Shown here: positions 1 through 6,708 of the stretch, piece by piece
Layout of the letters: every line of letters starts with the position of its first letter
Position numbering within the stretch: position 1 is the stretch's first letter
Assembly: GCA_938003725.1 (NCBI GenBank)
Contig: CALKXX010000080.1
Coordinates: forward strand, 1-9,453
DNA length: 9,453 nucleotides
Direction: 5' to 3'
Origin: an uncultured Sphingomonadaceae bacterium
GTDB lineage: Bacteria; Pseudomonadota; Alphaproteobacteria; Sphingomonadales; Sphingomonadaceae
The notes under the pieces: generated by a model
The model's input: the letters and a program-made list of their open reading frames with translations, nothing else
What the model was told of the DNA's origin: nothing
Database searches by the model: none
Made by a program: the position numbers and the translations under genes

Positions 1-195
1 GGCGACATCCTGTTGCGGGTCGCCAAATACGCGCTTTAGCTGTCTGGCGGTCTTCCCCATCACGATATCCAATCCCTGAACATTGTTGAGCGGAGAAGCA
101 TTGACCGTCGGGGGGGACGGGGCCGTCGTGGCGCCAGAGGATACGCAGGCCGTCAGGGTAGGAACGATCAAAAGAACAAGAAACTTGTACTGCAT
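1..195 (-). CDS. Small secreted lipoprotein, C-terminus cut off by the window edge
   Basis: The first 65 codons of a gene reading leftward off the window; I translated it by hand. It starts with ATG at 193-195. Residues 1-16 form a lipoprotein signal peptide: a Lys at residue 4, a hydrophobic run at 5-14, then the lipobox L14-T15-A16-C17, so Cys17 should be the lipidated residue. A Ser/Thr/Pro/Ala-rich linker follows (about 18-36). A folded part then begins with a GLDIVMGKTARQLKRVFGDP segment (about 41-60), which resembles the start of small SmpA/OmlA (BamE-like) domains, where a short 'G-x-T-x-x-x-L-x-x-x-F-G-x-P' helix precedes the beta strands. That resemblance is by eye and the diagnostic C-terminal half is missing. 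The gene lies 17 bases downstream of the EI24-like gene on the same strand and is probably co-transcribed with it. Function unknown; location inferred as periplasmic membrane-anchored. Confidence 0.72.
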   Translation of the reverse strand, partial: MQYKFLVLLIVPTLTACVSSGATTAPSPPTVNASPLNNVQGLDIVMGKTARQLKRVFGDPQQDVA

Positions 196-212
196 CAGAT
201 TTTATCCAATTC

Positions 213-911
213 CTATTCGACCATAGAGCGGTGACGATGCACCAGATGCGTAGCCATAGCTGCTCCCAATATCGGCGCAAGAAAATTGATAAAGGGAATT
301 GCGAGCAGAAGTGCGGTGACTAGGCCGAGACCAAATCGTTGAACCTTGCGCAATTCCCACTCACTGCCAATTTCGTCGCCACCCTGACCGCCGCTCCCAA
401 TATGCCGCGCCGCGACCATGTCCTGTAAATCGCGCCCAATCAGAATCGCATTCACGCCGAAAAATGCAATTGCAGTCCCGACACCGGTGACGATCAATCC
501 AACATATATGGGTGCTGCTAAGATATTATAGCCAAGCGCACGAAGGGCAGAACGCAGCCCCATTTTCAGGCCCAGAACATAGCTTGCAGATTTTCCCGTT
601 TCGGCGTGCGCCGGATAGTGGCGCGCCTCCACGGCATCAACGACATCGTCGGAAAATATGTTAATGACAAACATCGCGACGATACGAAATAACAGGATCG
701 AGGCTATCGCTGCGATGACAGCGGCTGCGGTTGCGGCAGCAAAACCGCCATCATTCCAACTGGACAAAGAAAACAGCCAAGTGAGCAAATAATATAACCC
801 AGCACCCAAACCAGCCAAAAGCAGCAAAGAGATCAGAAACATCTTTACCAAGAGTAATATAATCCGCCGATCCGAAAATTGGCCAATGGATAGAAACAAC
901 GCGTCGATCAT
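213..911 (-). CDS. EI24 / CysZ-like four-helix inner-membrane protein
   Basis: A 232-residue hydrophobic protein with membrane segments at about residues 18-48, 57-87, 127-158 and 194-225 and a soluble Gly/Glu-rich loop near 171-190. The opening MIDALFLSIGQFSDRR, the amphipathic segments between hydrophobic stretches and the size match the EI24-domain family (etoposide-induced 2.4), which includes the sulfate permease CysZ. In alphaproteobacteria most members are uncharacterised, so sulfate transport is only a family-level possibility. I chose the ATG at 909-911 because an AAGGG ribosome-binding site lies just upstream and the protein then begins like its relatives. The frame stays open to 1007, but using that start would add 32 residues with no family resemblance. 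It is divergent from the kinase gene at 1018 and followed after 17 bases by the lipoprotein gene. Confidence 0.8.
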   Translation of the reverse strand: MIDALFLSIGQFSDRRIILLLVKMFLISLLLLAGLGAGLYYLLTWLFSLSSWNDGGFAAATAAAVIAAIASILLFRIVAMFVINIFSDDVVDAVEARHYPAHAETGKSASYVLGLKMGLRSALRALGYNILAAPIYVGLIVTGVGTAIAFFGVNAILIGRDLQDMVAARHIGSGGQGGDEIGSEWELRKVQRFGLGLVTALLLAIPFINFLAPILGAAMATHLVHRHRSMVE

Positions 912-1005
912 ATTCTGCCCTTCACATGAAACTGGCGGTCCGGTCAATTCTGCTTGATGATACAGGGCGAGACCTCTAACGGACGGCGCTTGAACCACGG
1001 TCATC

Positions 1006-1011
1006 AAAGGA
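1006..1011 (+). promoter_or_regulatory. Ribosome-binding site of the PfkB-family kinase
   Basis: AAAGGA, six bases before the ATG at 1018-1020. It supports this start codon, which also places the conserved N-terminal GNAIVD motif at the usual distance from the N-terminus. Confidence 0.6.
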
Positions 1012-1017
1012 CATATT

Positions 1018-2016
1018 ATGACAACTGACGCTCGTTATGACATTGTTGCCATCGGCAATGCGATTGTGGACGTAATTGCGCAAGCTGACGATGTGTTTCT
1101 CGACGAAGAGCAATTGGTCAAAGGAAGCATGGCCTTGATCGATGCTCAGCGGGCGCAGGAACTCTATCGCGATATGGGGCCTGCTCGGGAAATCAGCGGC
1201 GGTTCTGGTGCAAACACATTGGCCGGGGCATCGACCCTGGGACAGCAATGTGCGCTTATTGCTCAGGTGGCGGATGACCAGCTTGGTGAGGTTTTTGCAC
1301 ATGATATCCGCGCGACGGGAATTGATTTTGATGTGCCGCCATTGGGCAAGGAGCCGCCGACAGCGCGCTGCCTGATCTTTGTGACGCCTGATGCGCAGCG
1401 CACGATGAATACCTTTCTGGGCGCGTCACAGTTCTTGCCGGCCACAGCGGTGCACGCCGATCTTATTGCCAGTGGTGCGATCCTTTATCTTGAGGGCTAT
1501 TTGTGGGACGCCGACGAGCCAAAGGCAGCAATGGCGCTAGGGATTGATATAGCCCGCCGAAATGGCCGCAAGGTTGCCTTCACTTTGTCCGACGGATTTT
1601 GCGTTGATCGCCACCGCGACGAATTTGCCGACCTGATCAAGAGCGGGAAAATTGACATATTATTCTCGAACGAAGATGAAATAATGTCACTGGCGCAAAT
1701 CAAAGATTTTGATGCTGCGGTCGATCAGACGGCAGCGCAGGTTGAGACGTTGGTTGTCACGCGCGGCGAAAATGGTGCCATTGCCTTACAGAACGGCACA
1801 CGGTTTGAGGTTGGCGCAGAACCGGTTGACAAGATTGTCGATACCACCGGCGCCGGTGATTTGTTCGCCGCCGGATTCCTCAGCGGCTATGGCGAAGATC
1901 GGTCCATGGAAGATTGTCTGACCATTGGTGCAGTTGCCGCAGCTGAAGTGATATCACATTATGGGGCAAGGCCAGAGGCGGACCTGAAGGCGCTGGTTAA
2001 ACAGCGACTGGGATAG
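1018..2016 (+). CDS. PfkB-family carbohydrate/nucleoside kinase, adenosine kinase-like
   Basis: A 332-residue cytoplasmic kinase of the ribokinase/PfkB fold. Visible motifs, in order: GNAIVD at residues 13-18 (first strand and substrate pocket); SGGSGANT at 60-67, the N-terminal PfkB signature of Gly pairs and Asn that contacts the sugar; the NEDE-type segment near 218-221 (Mg/phosphate region of this fold); and the C-terminal signature D275-T-T-G-A-G-D281, whose last Asp is the catalytic base and whose Gly residues form the anion hole for ATP phosphates. Length and motifs are complete. Alphaproteobacterial proteins of this type are usually called adenosine kinase (adenosine + ATP to AMP + ADP), but the substrate cannot be proven from sequence; another nucleoside or sugar kinase is possible. 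It stands alone on the plus strand, divergent from the EI24-like gene and ending six bases from the oppositely oriented flippase gene. Confidence 0.9.
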   Translation: MTTDARYDIVAIGNAIVDVIAQADDVFLDEEQLVKGSMALIDAQRAQELYRDMGPAREISGGSGANTLAGASTLGQQCALIAQVADDQLGEVFAHDIRATGIDFDVPPLGKEPPTARCLIFVTPDAQRTMNTFLGASQFLPATAVHADLIASGAILYLEGYLWDADEPKAAMALGIDIARRNGRKVAFTLSDGFCVDRHRDEFADLIKSGKIDILFSNEDEIMSLAQIKDFDAAVDQTAAQVETLVVTRGENGAIALQNGTRFEVGAEPVDKIVDTTGAGDLFAAGFLSGYGEDRSMEDCLTIGAVAAAEVISHYGARPEADLKALVKQRLG

Positions 2017-2022
2017 GCCGGA

Positions 2023-3594
2023 TCAACTGGTCTTTTTAAACAATTTACGGTCTTCGGGGCCAAAACCCCATTTCCATATTACCCAGCCATAGCTGCCCAA
2101 AATCATCGGGATCCCGATGATCAGCTCTGCCCATTCCGGCAGATAGGTCGCTAGATATCCAATCGCTGTTGCCACAATAACCGCAAGAACAAGCGTCCAG
2201 CGCCATCCATTAACCGGCGCCTTGAGCAGTTTTGACAAGAAGATGGCTTTCACAACGGAGGCATAGGCCAGCGCGACCATGAGAGCAGCGGCAACGGCGG
2301 CTGCTTGAAACAGAGGGCTTAAATCCATCCGCATTGCAATCTGGATAAAGGTAACACTGAGCGCGGCTTGTAACAACAGCATCGATAAGGAGATCAGCAG
2401 ATTTCGGTGCCGCGCGATATAGACCAGTGCCGCTTCGCTAACCACTGCGGTGGCGGCAACCGCTTCCGCCGCCAATAGGAGAGCCAGCGCACCGGTGCCG
2501 CCGACAAAGTTGGGACCGACAAGTCCCATGACCGCCTCACCGGGAATGGCGAGCGCCAGCGCGATACCGACCTGGGCCGCGATGATCCAGAAGCCAACCT
2601 GGCTCACTTGCTGTGCGATGGCCTTCATGTTTCCCGCCTCCAGATTGCGGGTAATGACCGGACCCAATATGGGGTCGAAGCTGGTTTTGAGCTTTTGCGG
2701 CAGGCTAGCGACTTGCTGGGCAATATAGTAGATGCCGACAATGGCCGGCGACGCAAATAGCCCCAATATGGCTAGATCCAAACGCCGCGAGCCCCATTCC
2801 GCTGCATCAGCGGCGGCCAGCGGCATGTTTCGCCGCGCCATTGCCGCAATTTTTAGGGGCCTTGGCCGCCAGCCATGGGGCAAGCCATAGCTTTTTAACA
2901 GCGGCCACAACGCGGCGATCAACGCTGCAATCATCGACACGACATAGGCTAGAATAAGGCCGTCTCTAAGCGAATAGAAGGGCATTATCGGCAAGGCGAA
3001 CAGGACCGCGGCGAGGCTGATCGTCCAAGGTTCGACAATTGACCGGGCCCGCACCGTGGAGGCAATATCATAGCGATAGGCGAGCGCCGCGAGCGCAATA
3101 TCAGCGCCCGCGATCGTGAAGATCACAATCGGCAAAAATCGATCAAGGCCGTTGATTTCGCTGTTTGGGAACATAATTTGCGGAAAGGCGATCAATATCG
3201 AAGCGGCAACGGTCGATGCAAACAGGCTAACCAACAGGCCATCCCAAACCACGTGAACATGCGGACGGCTGGTCCGGCTAAGCTGTTCCGCTAACCCCCG
3301 CTTTAGGCCCAATGTGGCGAGTTGCGCTGCAAATTCGACGATCAAAATCGCGTAGGCGAACCGCCCCAGTGCTTCTGCGCCATACATCCGCCCGGCAACG
3401 AATAGAAAGGGCAGGCGCGCGGCAAGGCGTAACAGAAAACCGAAGACGTTTGTCCGGCCACCTTTGGCCAGCTTGGCAATATCTTCCTGATCATCATCCA
3501 GCTTGGGATTTTCATCCGCTGACGGTCGTGGCGGTGATGGTTCTGGCGGCGATGAATTTGGAACAACCGGGCCCGATGTGTCAGGACTGCTCAA
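2023..3594 (-). CDS. Polysaccharide/lipopolysaccharide biosynthesis flippase (Wzx-like, MOP superfamily)
   Basis: A 523-residue integral membrane protein with many hydrophobic segments from about residue 50 to 505, resembling Wzx/RfbX-type oligosaccharide-lipid flippases of the MOP (MATE/MVF) superfamily. The segment AKGGRTNVFGFLLRLAARLP (about 43-62) followed by YGAEALGRFAYA is the usual entry into the first helix pair of this family, where a Gly-Arg/Tyr-Gly pattern precedes 'GRF'. The first 30 residues are disordered and carry ten prolines, followed by an acidic stretch. The start is TTG (3592-3594): no ATG exists before residue 70, already inside the first helix, and a GGAG site lies eight bases upstream at 3603-3606. 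The predicted role is moving lipid-linked glycan across the inner membrane for LPS, capsule or exopolysaccharide; the substrate is unknown and no glycosyltransferases are nearby. It sits 86 bases after gpsA on the same strand. Confidence 0.85.
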   Translation of the reverse strand: MSSPDTSGPVVPNSSPPEPSPPRPSADENPKLDDDQEDIAKLAKGGRTNVFGFLLRLAARLPFLFVAGRMYGAEALGRFAYAILIVEFAAQLATLGLKRGLAEQLSRTSRPHVHVVWDGLLVSLFASTVAASILIAFPQIMFPNSEINGLDRFLPIVIFTIAGADIALAALAYRYDIASTVRARSIVEPWTISLAAVLFALPIMPFYSLRDGLILAYVVSMIAALIAALWPLLKSYGLPHGWRPRPLKIAAMARRNMPLAAADAAEWGSRRLDLAILGLFASPAIVGIYYIAQQVASLPQKLKTSFDPILGPVITRNLEAGNMKAIAQQVSQVGFWIIAAQVGIALALAIPGEAVMGLVGPNFVGGTGALALLLAAEAVAATAVVSEAALVYIARHRNLLISLSMLLLQAALSVTFIQIAMRMDLSPLFQAAAVAAALMVALAYASVVKAIFLSKLLKAPVNGWRWTLVLAVIVATAIGYLATYLPEWAELIIGIPMILGSYGWVIWKWGFGPEDRKLFKKTS

Positions 3595-3602
3595 AGGGGT
3601 TT

Positions 3603-3606
3603 CTCC
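3603..3606 (-). promoter_or_regulatory. Ribosome-binding site supporting the TTG start of the flippase
   Basis: Read on the minus strand this is GGAG, eight bases before the TTG at 3592-3594. It decides the start, because no ATG is available upstream of the first membrane helix. Confidence 0.5.
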
Positions 3607-3680
3607 GGTTGGCCAAAATTGCGCAAGTCATAACTAGACCAGACTATCCGCCTTGTCATCCTTACCTGATGAATGGCGAT

Positions 3681-4676
3681 TTAACCACGCTCCTGAACAA
3701 GCGGGCGGTTCATCAATTGAGTGACCACCGTTTTTGGATCGGTTTTTCCGGCCAGCAAGGCGCATACGGCATCTACTATGGGCAACTCCACTCCCCGGAC
3801 CTTCGCGTCCATCTGTAAAACTGGAGCTGTGGCGGCGCCCTCTGCGACGGTTGTGCGATCAGATAATAGTTTTTCGGCAGACTGCCCTTCGCCCAATCCC
3901 TTGCCCAGTGAAAAGTTTCTAGAGCTGGTGGAAGAGCAGGTGAGCACCAGATCGCCCAGACCGCAAAGCCCGGACAGGGTTTCCGCTTTCGCTCCGCGCG
4001 CTGCGCCATAGCGGAGCATTTCCGCAAAGCCCCGACCGATTAGTGAAGCACGTGCATTTTGACCTAGGCCAGCACCTTCCGCCACCCCGCACCCGATAGC
4101 GAGCACGTTCTTGACCGCTCCGCCAATTTCCGCTCCCGCGATATCGTCTGAAAAATACGGCCTGAAACTGGGCTTTGCGATGACCGGATTGAGTGTTTCC
4201 CAAAGTTCAGCGCTTTGGCAGGCAAGCGTCAGTGCGGTTGGCAAACCCTGTGCAACCTCATGTGCAAAAGTGGGTCCGGACAGAACAGCCAATGGGCTGT
4301 CGGGTCGGATCTCGCACACAACTTCACTCATCAGTAATTGTGTGTTGGCTTCAATGCCCTTGCTGCACAAAATGAAAGTTGCGGAGGTGCGCGGCAACGC
4401 GGTCAAGCAGGAACGCAGATGCTGAGCCGGGGTGACGAGCAAAATGACATCGCACTCGGATAATTTCTCGCTACTGCTCGTCGCCCGGATAGACGGGCAC
4501 AGCTTGTGGCCTGCCAGAAAAATTTTATTTTCATGGCTGTCGTTCACGGCCGATACGACATCTGGTTCCCGGGCCCACAAAATCAATTCATCTTGCCCTT
4601 CAGAAAGCACTTGAGCGAGCGCAGTCCCCCATGCACCCGCGCCCATCACGCCTATTTTCGGCTTTGTTCCGCTCAT
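3681..4676 (-). CDS. gpsA: NAD(P)H-dependent glycerol-3-phosphate dehydrogenase
   Basis: A 331-residue cytoplasmic enzyme that reduces dihydroxyacetone phosphate to sn-glycerol-3-phosphate, the backbone for phospholipid synthesis. Visible features: the Rossmann dinucleotide loop GAGAWG at residues 12-17; VTPAQ at 81-85 and CSKG at 104-107 (Lys106 in the substrate site); SGPTFAHEV at 133-141, a hallmark of the family; GGAVKNVLAIG near 185-195 with Lys189 as the catalytic lysine; and GLGDLVLTC at 239-247 followed by the S-R-N segment at 252-254 that binds phosphate. Length and motif spacing match GpsA. The ATG at 4674-4676 overlaps the tsaD stop by four bases, so translation is probably coupled to tsaD; a GGAG site lies seven bases upstream within tsaD. 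The tsaD-gpsA pairing is common in alphaproteobacteria. Confidence 0.96.
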   Translation of the reverse strand: MSGTKPKIGVMGAGAWGTALAQVLSEGQDELILWAREPDVVSAVNDSHENKIFLAGHKLCPSIRATSSSEKLSECDVILLVTPAQHLRSCLTALPRTSATFILCSKGIEANTQLLMSEVVCEIRPDSPLAVLSGPTFAHEVAQGLPTALTLACQSAELWETLNPVIAKPSFRPYFSDDIAGAEIGGAVKNVLAIGCGVAEGAGLGQNARASLIGRGFAEMLRYGAARGAKAETLSGLCGLGDLVLTCSSTSSRNFSLGKGLGEGQSAEKLLSDRTTVAEGAATAPVLQMDAKVRGVELPIVDAVCALLAGKTDPKTVVTQLMNRPLVQERG

Positions 4677-5707
4677 GCCTTCACTCCCGCCCCGCGCGCT
4701 TTTGTTGCACCCGGGTCGAGCGGCCAGCGCGGTTTGGCCGTCACATCAAGGCCATCGGTCAGGCCCGCCGCAAACCGTTCAACTCCTGCCCAAGCAATCA
4801 TCGCCGCGTTGTCCGTGCATAGCCAAAGGGGCGGAGCGGTAAAGGCCATGTCATTATCTGCCGCTACCTGTTCGAGCATCGCCCTGATAGCGCCGTTCGC
4901 AGCTACACCTCCGGCGACAACCAGATGTTTGACCGGCTTGGTTTCTAAAAGGGCTTTGTCCAACCGGTCTTTTAGGCAATCGACGGTTGCTTGTTGAAAA
5001 GACGCGGCAATATCCACATCGGCAAATTTCCCACTTTCGTGCGCCCGTAAAACTGCGCTTTTCAATCCGGCAAAAGAAAAATGTGGTTCCTTCGACCCTT
5101 TTAATGGTCGGGGCAAAGGCACTGCACTGGCATCACCTTTTTTGGCGAGCGCCTCGACTTTTGGGCCGCCGGGATAGCCAAGTCCCAATATCTTGGCGGT
5201 TTTGTCAAATGCTTCACCTGCCGCATCATCAATGGTCGTTGCTAGCCGGCGATATTGATTGACGCCTTCGACGCGCAATATCTGACAATGGCCGCCCGAT
5301 ACGAGAAGCAGCAGATATGGGTAACCAAGTTCCGGATTGACCAACCGGGGAGAGAGGGCATGCCCCTCCAGATGATTGACTGCTACCAGCGGTTTGCCGC
5401 TTGCCATAGCGAGGGCCTTGCCCGTGACCAATCCCACCATCACCCCGCCGATCAGACCCGGACCAGCGGTTGCGGCAATGGCATCTACATCGTTCAGCCC
5501 TAGCTCGGCCTCGTCCAATGCCGCCTGAATGAGCGGTGTCAAAATTTCTGCATGCGCGCGCGCCGCAATTTCGGGGACCACGCCGCCAAATGGGGCATGC
5601 TCCGTTTCTTGCCCCGCCAATTTATGCGACAAAATTTGACGATCAGATGTGACAACCGCTGCCGCAGTTTCATCACAACTTGATTCAATGCCCAAAATGA
5701 TACTCAT
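4673..5707 (-). CDS. tsaD: tRNA N6-threonylcarbamoyladenosine (t6A37) transferase subunit
   Basis: A 344-residue protein of the Kae1/TsaD/Qri7 family (ASKHA fold). With TsaB and TsaE it transfers threonylcarbamoyl from threonylcarbamoyl-AMP to A37 of ANN-decoding tRNAs. Visible motifs: LGIESSCDET at residues 5-14 (nucleotide-binding strand); GGVVPEIAARAH at 41-52; NHLEGH at 111-116, the family's metal-binding His pair H112 and H116; SGGH at 137-140; DDAAGEAFDK at 160-169; GYPGGP at 177-182; FSFAGLKSAV around 210-219; GGVAAN at 266-271; and DNAAMIA at 299-305, whose Asp299 completes the metal site. All expected residues are present and the length is typical. It is the first gene of the tsaD-gpsA-flippase cluster and diverges from hemC across 41 bases. 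Confidence 0.97.
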   Translation of the reverse strand: MSIILGIESSCDETAAAVVTSDRQILSHKLAGQETEHAPFGGVVPEIAARAHAEILTPLIQAALDEAELGLNDVDAIAATAGPGLIGGVMVGLVTGKALAMASGKPLVAVNHLEGHALSPRLVNPELGYPYLLLLVSGGHCQILRVEGVNQYRRLATTIDDAAGEAFDKTAKILGLGYPGGPKVEALAKKGDASAVPLPRPLKGSKEPHFSFAGLKSAVLRAHESGKFADVDIAASFQQATVDCLKDRLDKALLETKPVKHLVVAGGVAANGAIRAMLEQVAADNDMAFTAPPLWLCTDNAAMIAWAGVERFAAGLTDGLDVTAKPRWPLDPGATKARGAGVKA

Positions 5708-5733
5708 TGCTCTAGTAGTTAGAGGGTGGAGCG

Positions 5734-5739
5734 ATTAGA
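5734..5739 (-). promoter_or_regulatory. Possible -10 element for tsaD (weak)
   Basis: Read on the minus strand this is TCTAAT, five of six matches to the sigma-70 -10 consensus, and it would place transcription start about 20 bases before the tsaD ATG. The matching -35 position is poor (about three of six), so this is a guess from one hexamer in a gap of 41 bases. No better candidate is visible for either tsaD or hemC in the gap. Confidence 0.22.
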
Positions 5740-5741
5740 AC

Positions 5742-5758
5742 AAGAGCCATGAGCTCTT
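5742..5758 (+). repeat. Perfect 6-bp inverted repeat with the hemC start codon in its loop
   Basis: AAGAGC (5742-5747) and GCTCTT (5753-5758) are perfect inverted arms separated by five bases, CATGA, which contain the hemC ATG (5749-5751). In mRNA this could fold into a small hairpin presenting the start codon in the loop. The stem has three G-C pairs and would be only moderately stable. A chance origin is quite possible. Confidence 0.4.
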
Positions 5759-6708
5759 CCAGCGATGAAAAAAAACAGATTCGTGCCGGGTTTGATCGCG
5801 CGCTGCGCATTGGAACACGCCAATCACCCCTTGCAATGGTACAAGCAAAGATGGCCGCCGATCAGATTTTGTAGGCCCATGGATGGCGGCGGGATCAGGT
5901 GGAAATAGTTCCAATGATCGCAACGGGTGACAAGATTACGGACCGCGCCCTCGCGGATGTTGGCGGCAAAGCGTTGTGGACCAAGGAACTGGATCGGGCA
6001 TTGCTGACCGGCGACATTGATTGTGCGGTGCACAGCATGAAGGATGTCGAAACACTCCGGCCCGATGAACTGGTAATTGCTGCGATGCTGGAACGCGCCG
6101 ATATACATGACCGGTTGGTGGGTGCCGAAAATATTGACGCGCTGCCCGAATCGGCGATTGTGGGTACCGCTTCGCCGCGCCGGAAGGCTCAGCTACTGCG
6201 GCAACGGCCCGATTTGGATATTCGTTTGATCCGCGGAAATGTACAAACCCGTTTGCAGAAGATTGAGGTCGGCGAATTTCAAGCAACTTTGCTTGCTGCA
6301 GCCGGATTGGACCGTCTGGAGATGCACGATGTAGGAACAGAGATACCGGATGACATCATGCTCCCCGCGCCTGCTCAGGGGGCGGTCGGTATAGAGTGCC
6401 TGCGCGATGACACGGATGTCCGGCGATTACTTCAAGCTGTATCATCGCAGCGTACATATATTGCGGTGACCGCCGAACGGTCGTTTCTGAAGGAACTGAC
6501 CGGTGACTGCCACAGTCCGATAGCTGCGTCAGCAACGGTCCACAGCTCGGAAATCCTGTTGAGAGCCGAAATCCTTTTGCCGGATGGTAGTGAGAATATC
6601 CTGGACCAGACAGAATTTGCGACGGGAGAGGTGAATGCACCGGCTGAACTAGCGCGGCGGATGCTTGGCAAGGCAAGTAAGGATCTCCGCGCCATTTTTG
6701 GGAAATGA
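5749..6708 (+). CDS. hemC: Hydroxymethylbilane synthase (porphobilinogen deaminase), frame interrupted by an amber codon
   Basis: The frame from ATG 5749 to TGA 6706-6708 spans 319 codon positions, close to the roughly 310 usual for HemC, which joins four porphobilinogens into hydroxymethylbilane. Codon 42 (5872-5874) is TAG. Before the stop lies the N-terminal motif RIGTRQSPLAMVQ (about residues 20-32), whose Arg and Ser contact cofactor and substrate in the E. coli enzyme. After it, in the same frame, are VGGKALWTKELD, HSMKDVE with the catalytic Asp99 (equivalent to E. coli Asp84), the GTASPRRKAQL segment with its Arg residues, and LTGDCHSPIA with Cys254, which carries the dipyrromethane cofactor. 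Nothing else is damaged. The next usable start, GTG at 5899-5901, would give a 269-residue protein lacking the N-terminal motif and probably inactive. By convention the sequence would be flagged as pseudo; a sequencing error or suppressed stop is equally plausible. hemD follows with a four-base overlap. Confidence 0.88.
5872..5874 (+). other. In-frame amber (TAG) codon within hemC
   Basis: Codon 42 of hemC reads TAG, between a Leu codon (TTG) and an Ala-His-Gly segment (GCC CAT GGA). Frame and conservation are intact on both sides, so one base substitution (for example from GAG, CAG or AAG) accounts for it. An insertion or deletion does not, because the frame is the same before and after. Confidence 0.95.

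Noticed and set aside
954..982. Weak promoter pair for the kinase: TTGATG (954-959) and TAACGG (977-982).
   Set aside because: The -10 match is too poor to report as a feature.
912..1007. Upstream extension of the EI24-like gene to a start at 1007.
   Set aside because: It would add 32 residues with no membrane or family resemblance, while the ATG at 909-911 has a proper ribosome-binding site.
990..1019. Good-looking sigma-70 promoter: TTGAAC (990-995), 18-base spacer, TATTAT (1014-1019).
   Set aside because: The -10 hexamer overlaps the kinase start codon, so transcription would begin inside the gene and lose the N-terminal GNAIVD region; no later suitable start exists.
3595..3680. Possible promoter or terminator between gpsA and the flippase.
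   Set aside because: Only a weak ATGACA-17-TAGTTA pair and an 8-base palindrome (TTGGCCAA, 3609-3616) are visible on the minus strand; neither is strong enough to call.
3312..3818. Plus-strand open frame of 168 codons spanning the flippase start and gpsA end.
   Set aside because: It runs antisense across two well-supported genes, has low-complexity basic composition and matches no family.
5768..5775. Run of eight A residues in hemC as a frameshift site that might bypass the stop.
   Set aside because: The reading frame before the run and after the TAG is the same, so a shift here would need a second compensating shift; it cannot explain the stop.
5872..5874. Pyrrolysine or other programmed recoding of the hemC TAG.
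   Set aside because: Pyrrolysine systems are not known in sphingomonads and the position is a non-catalytic surface-like stretch; no recoding element is visible.
5824..6286. Open frames on the minus strand opposite hemC.
   Set aside because: They are shadows of the hemC coding frame with no family resemblance or ribosome-binding site.
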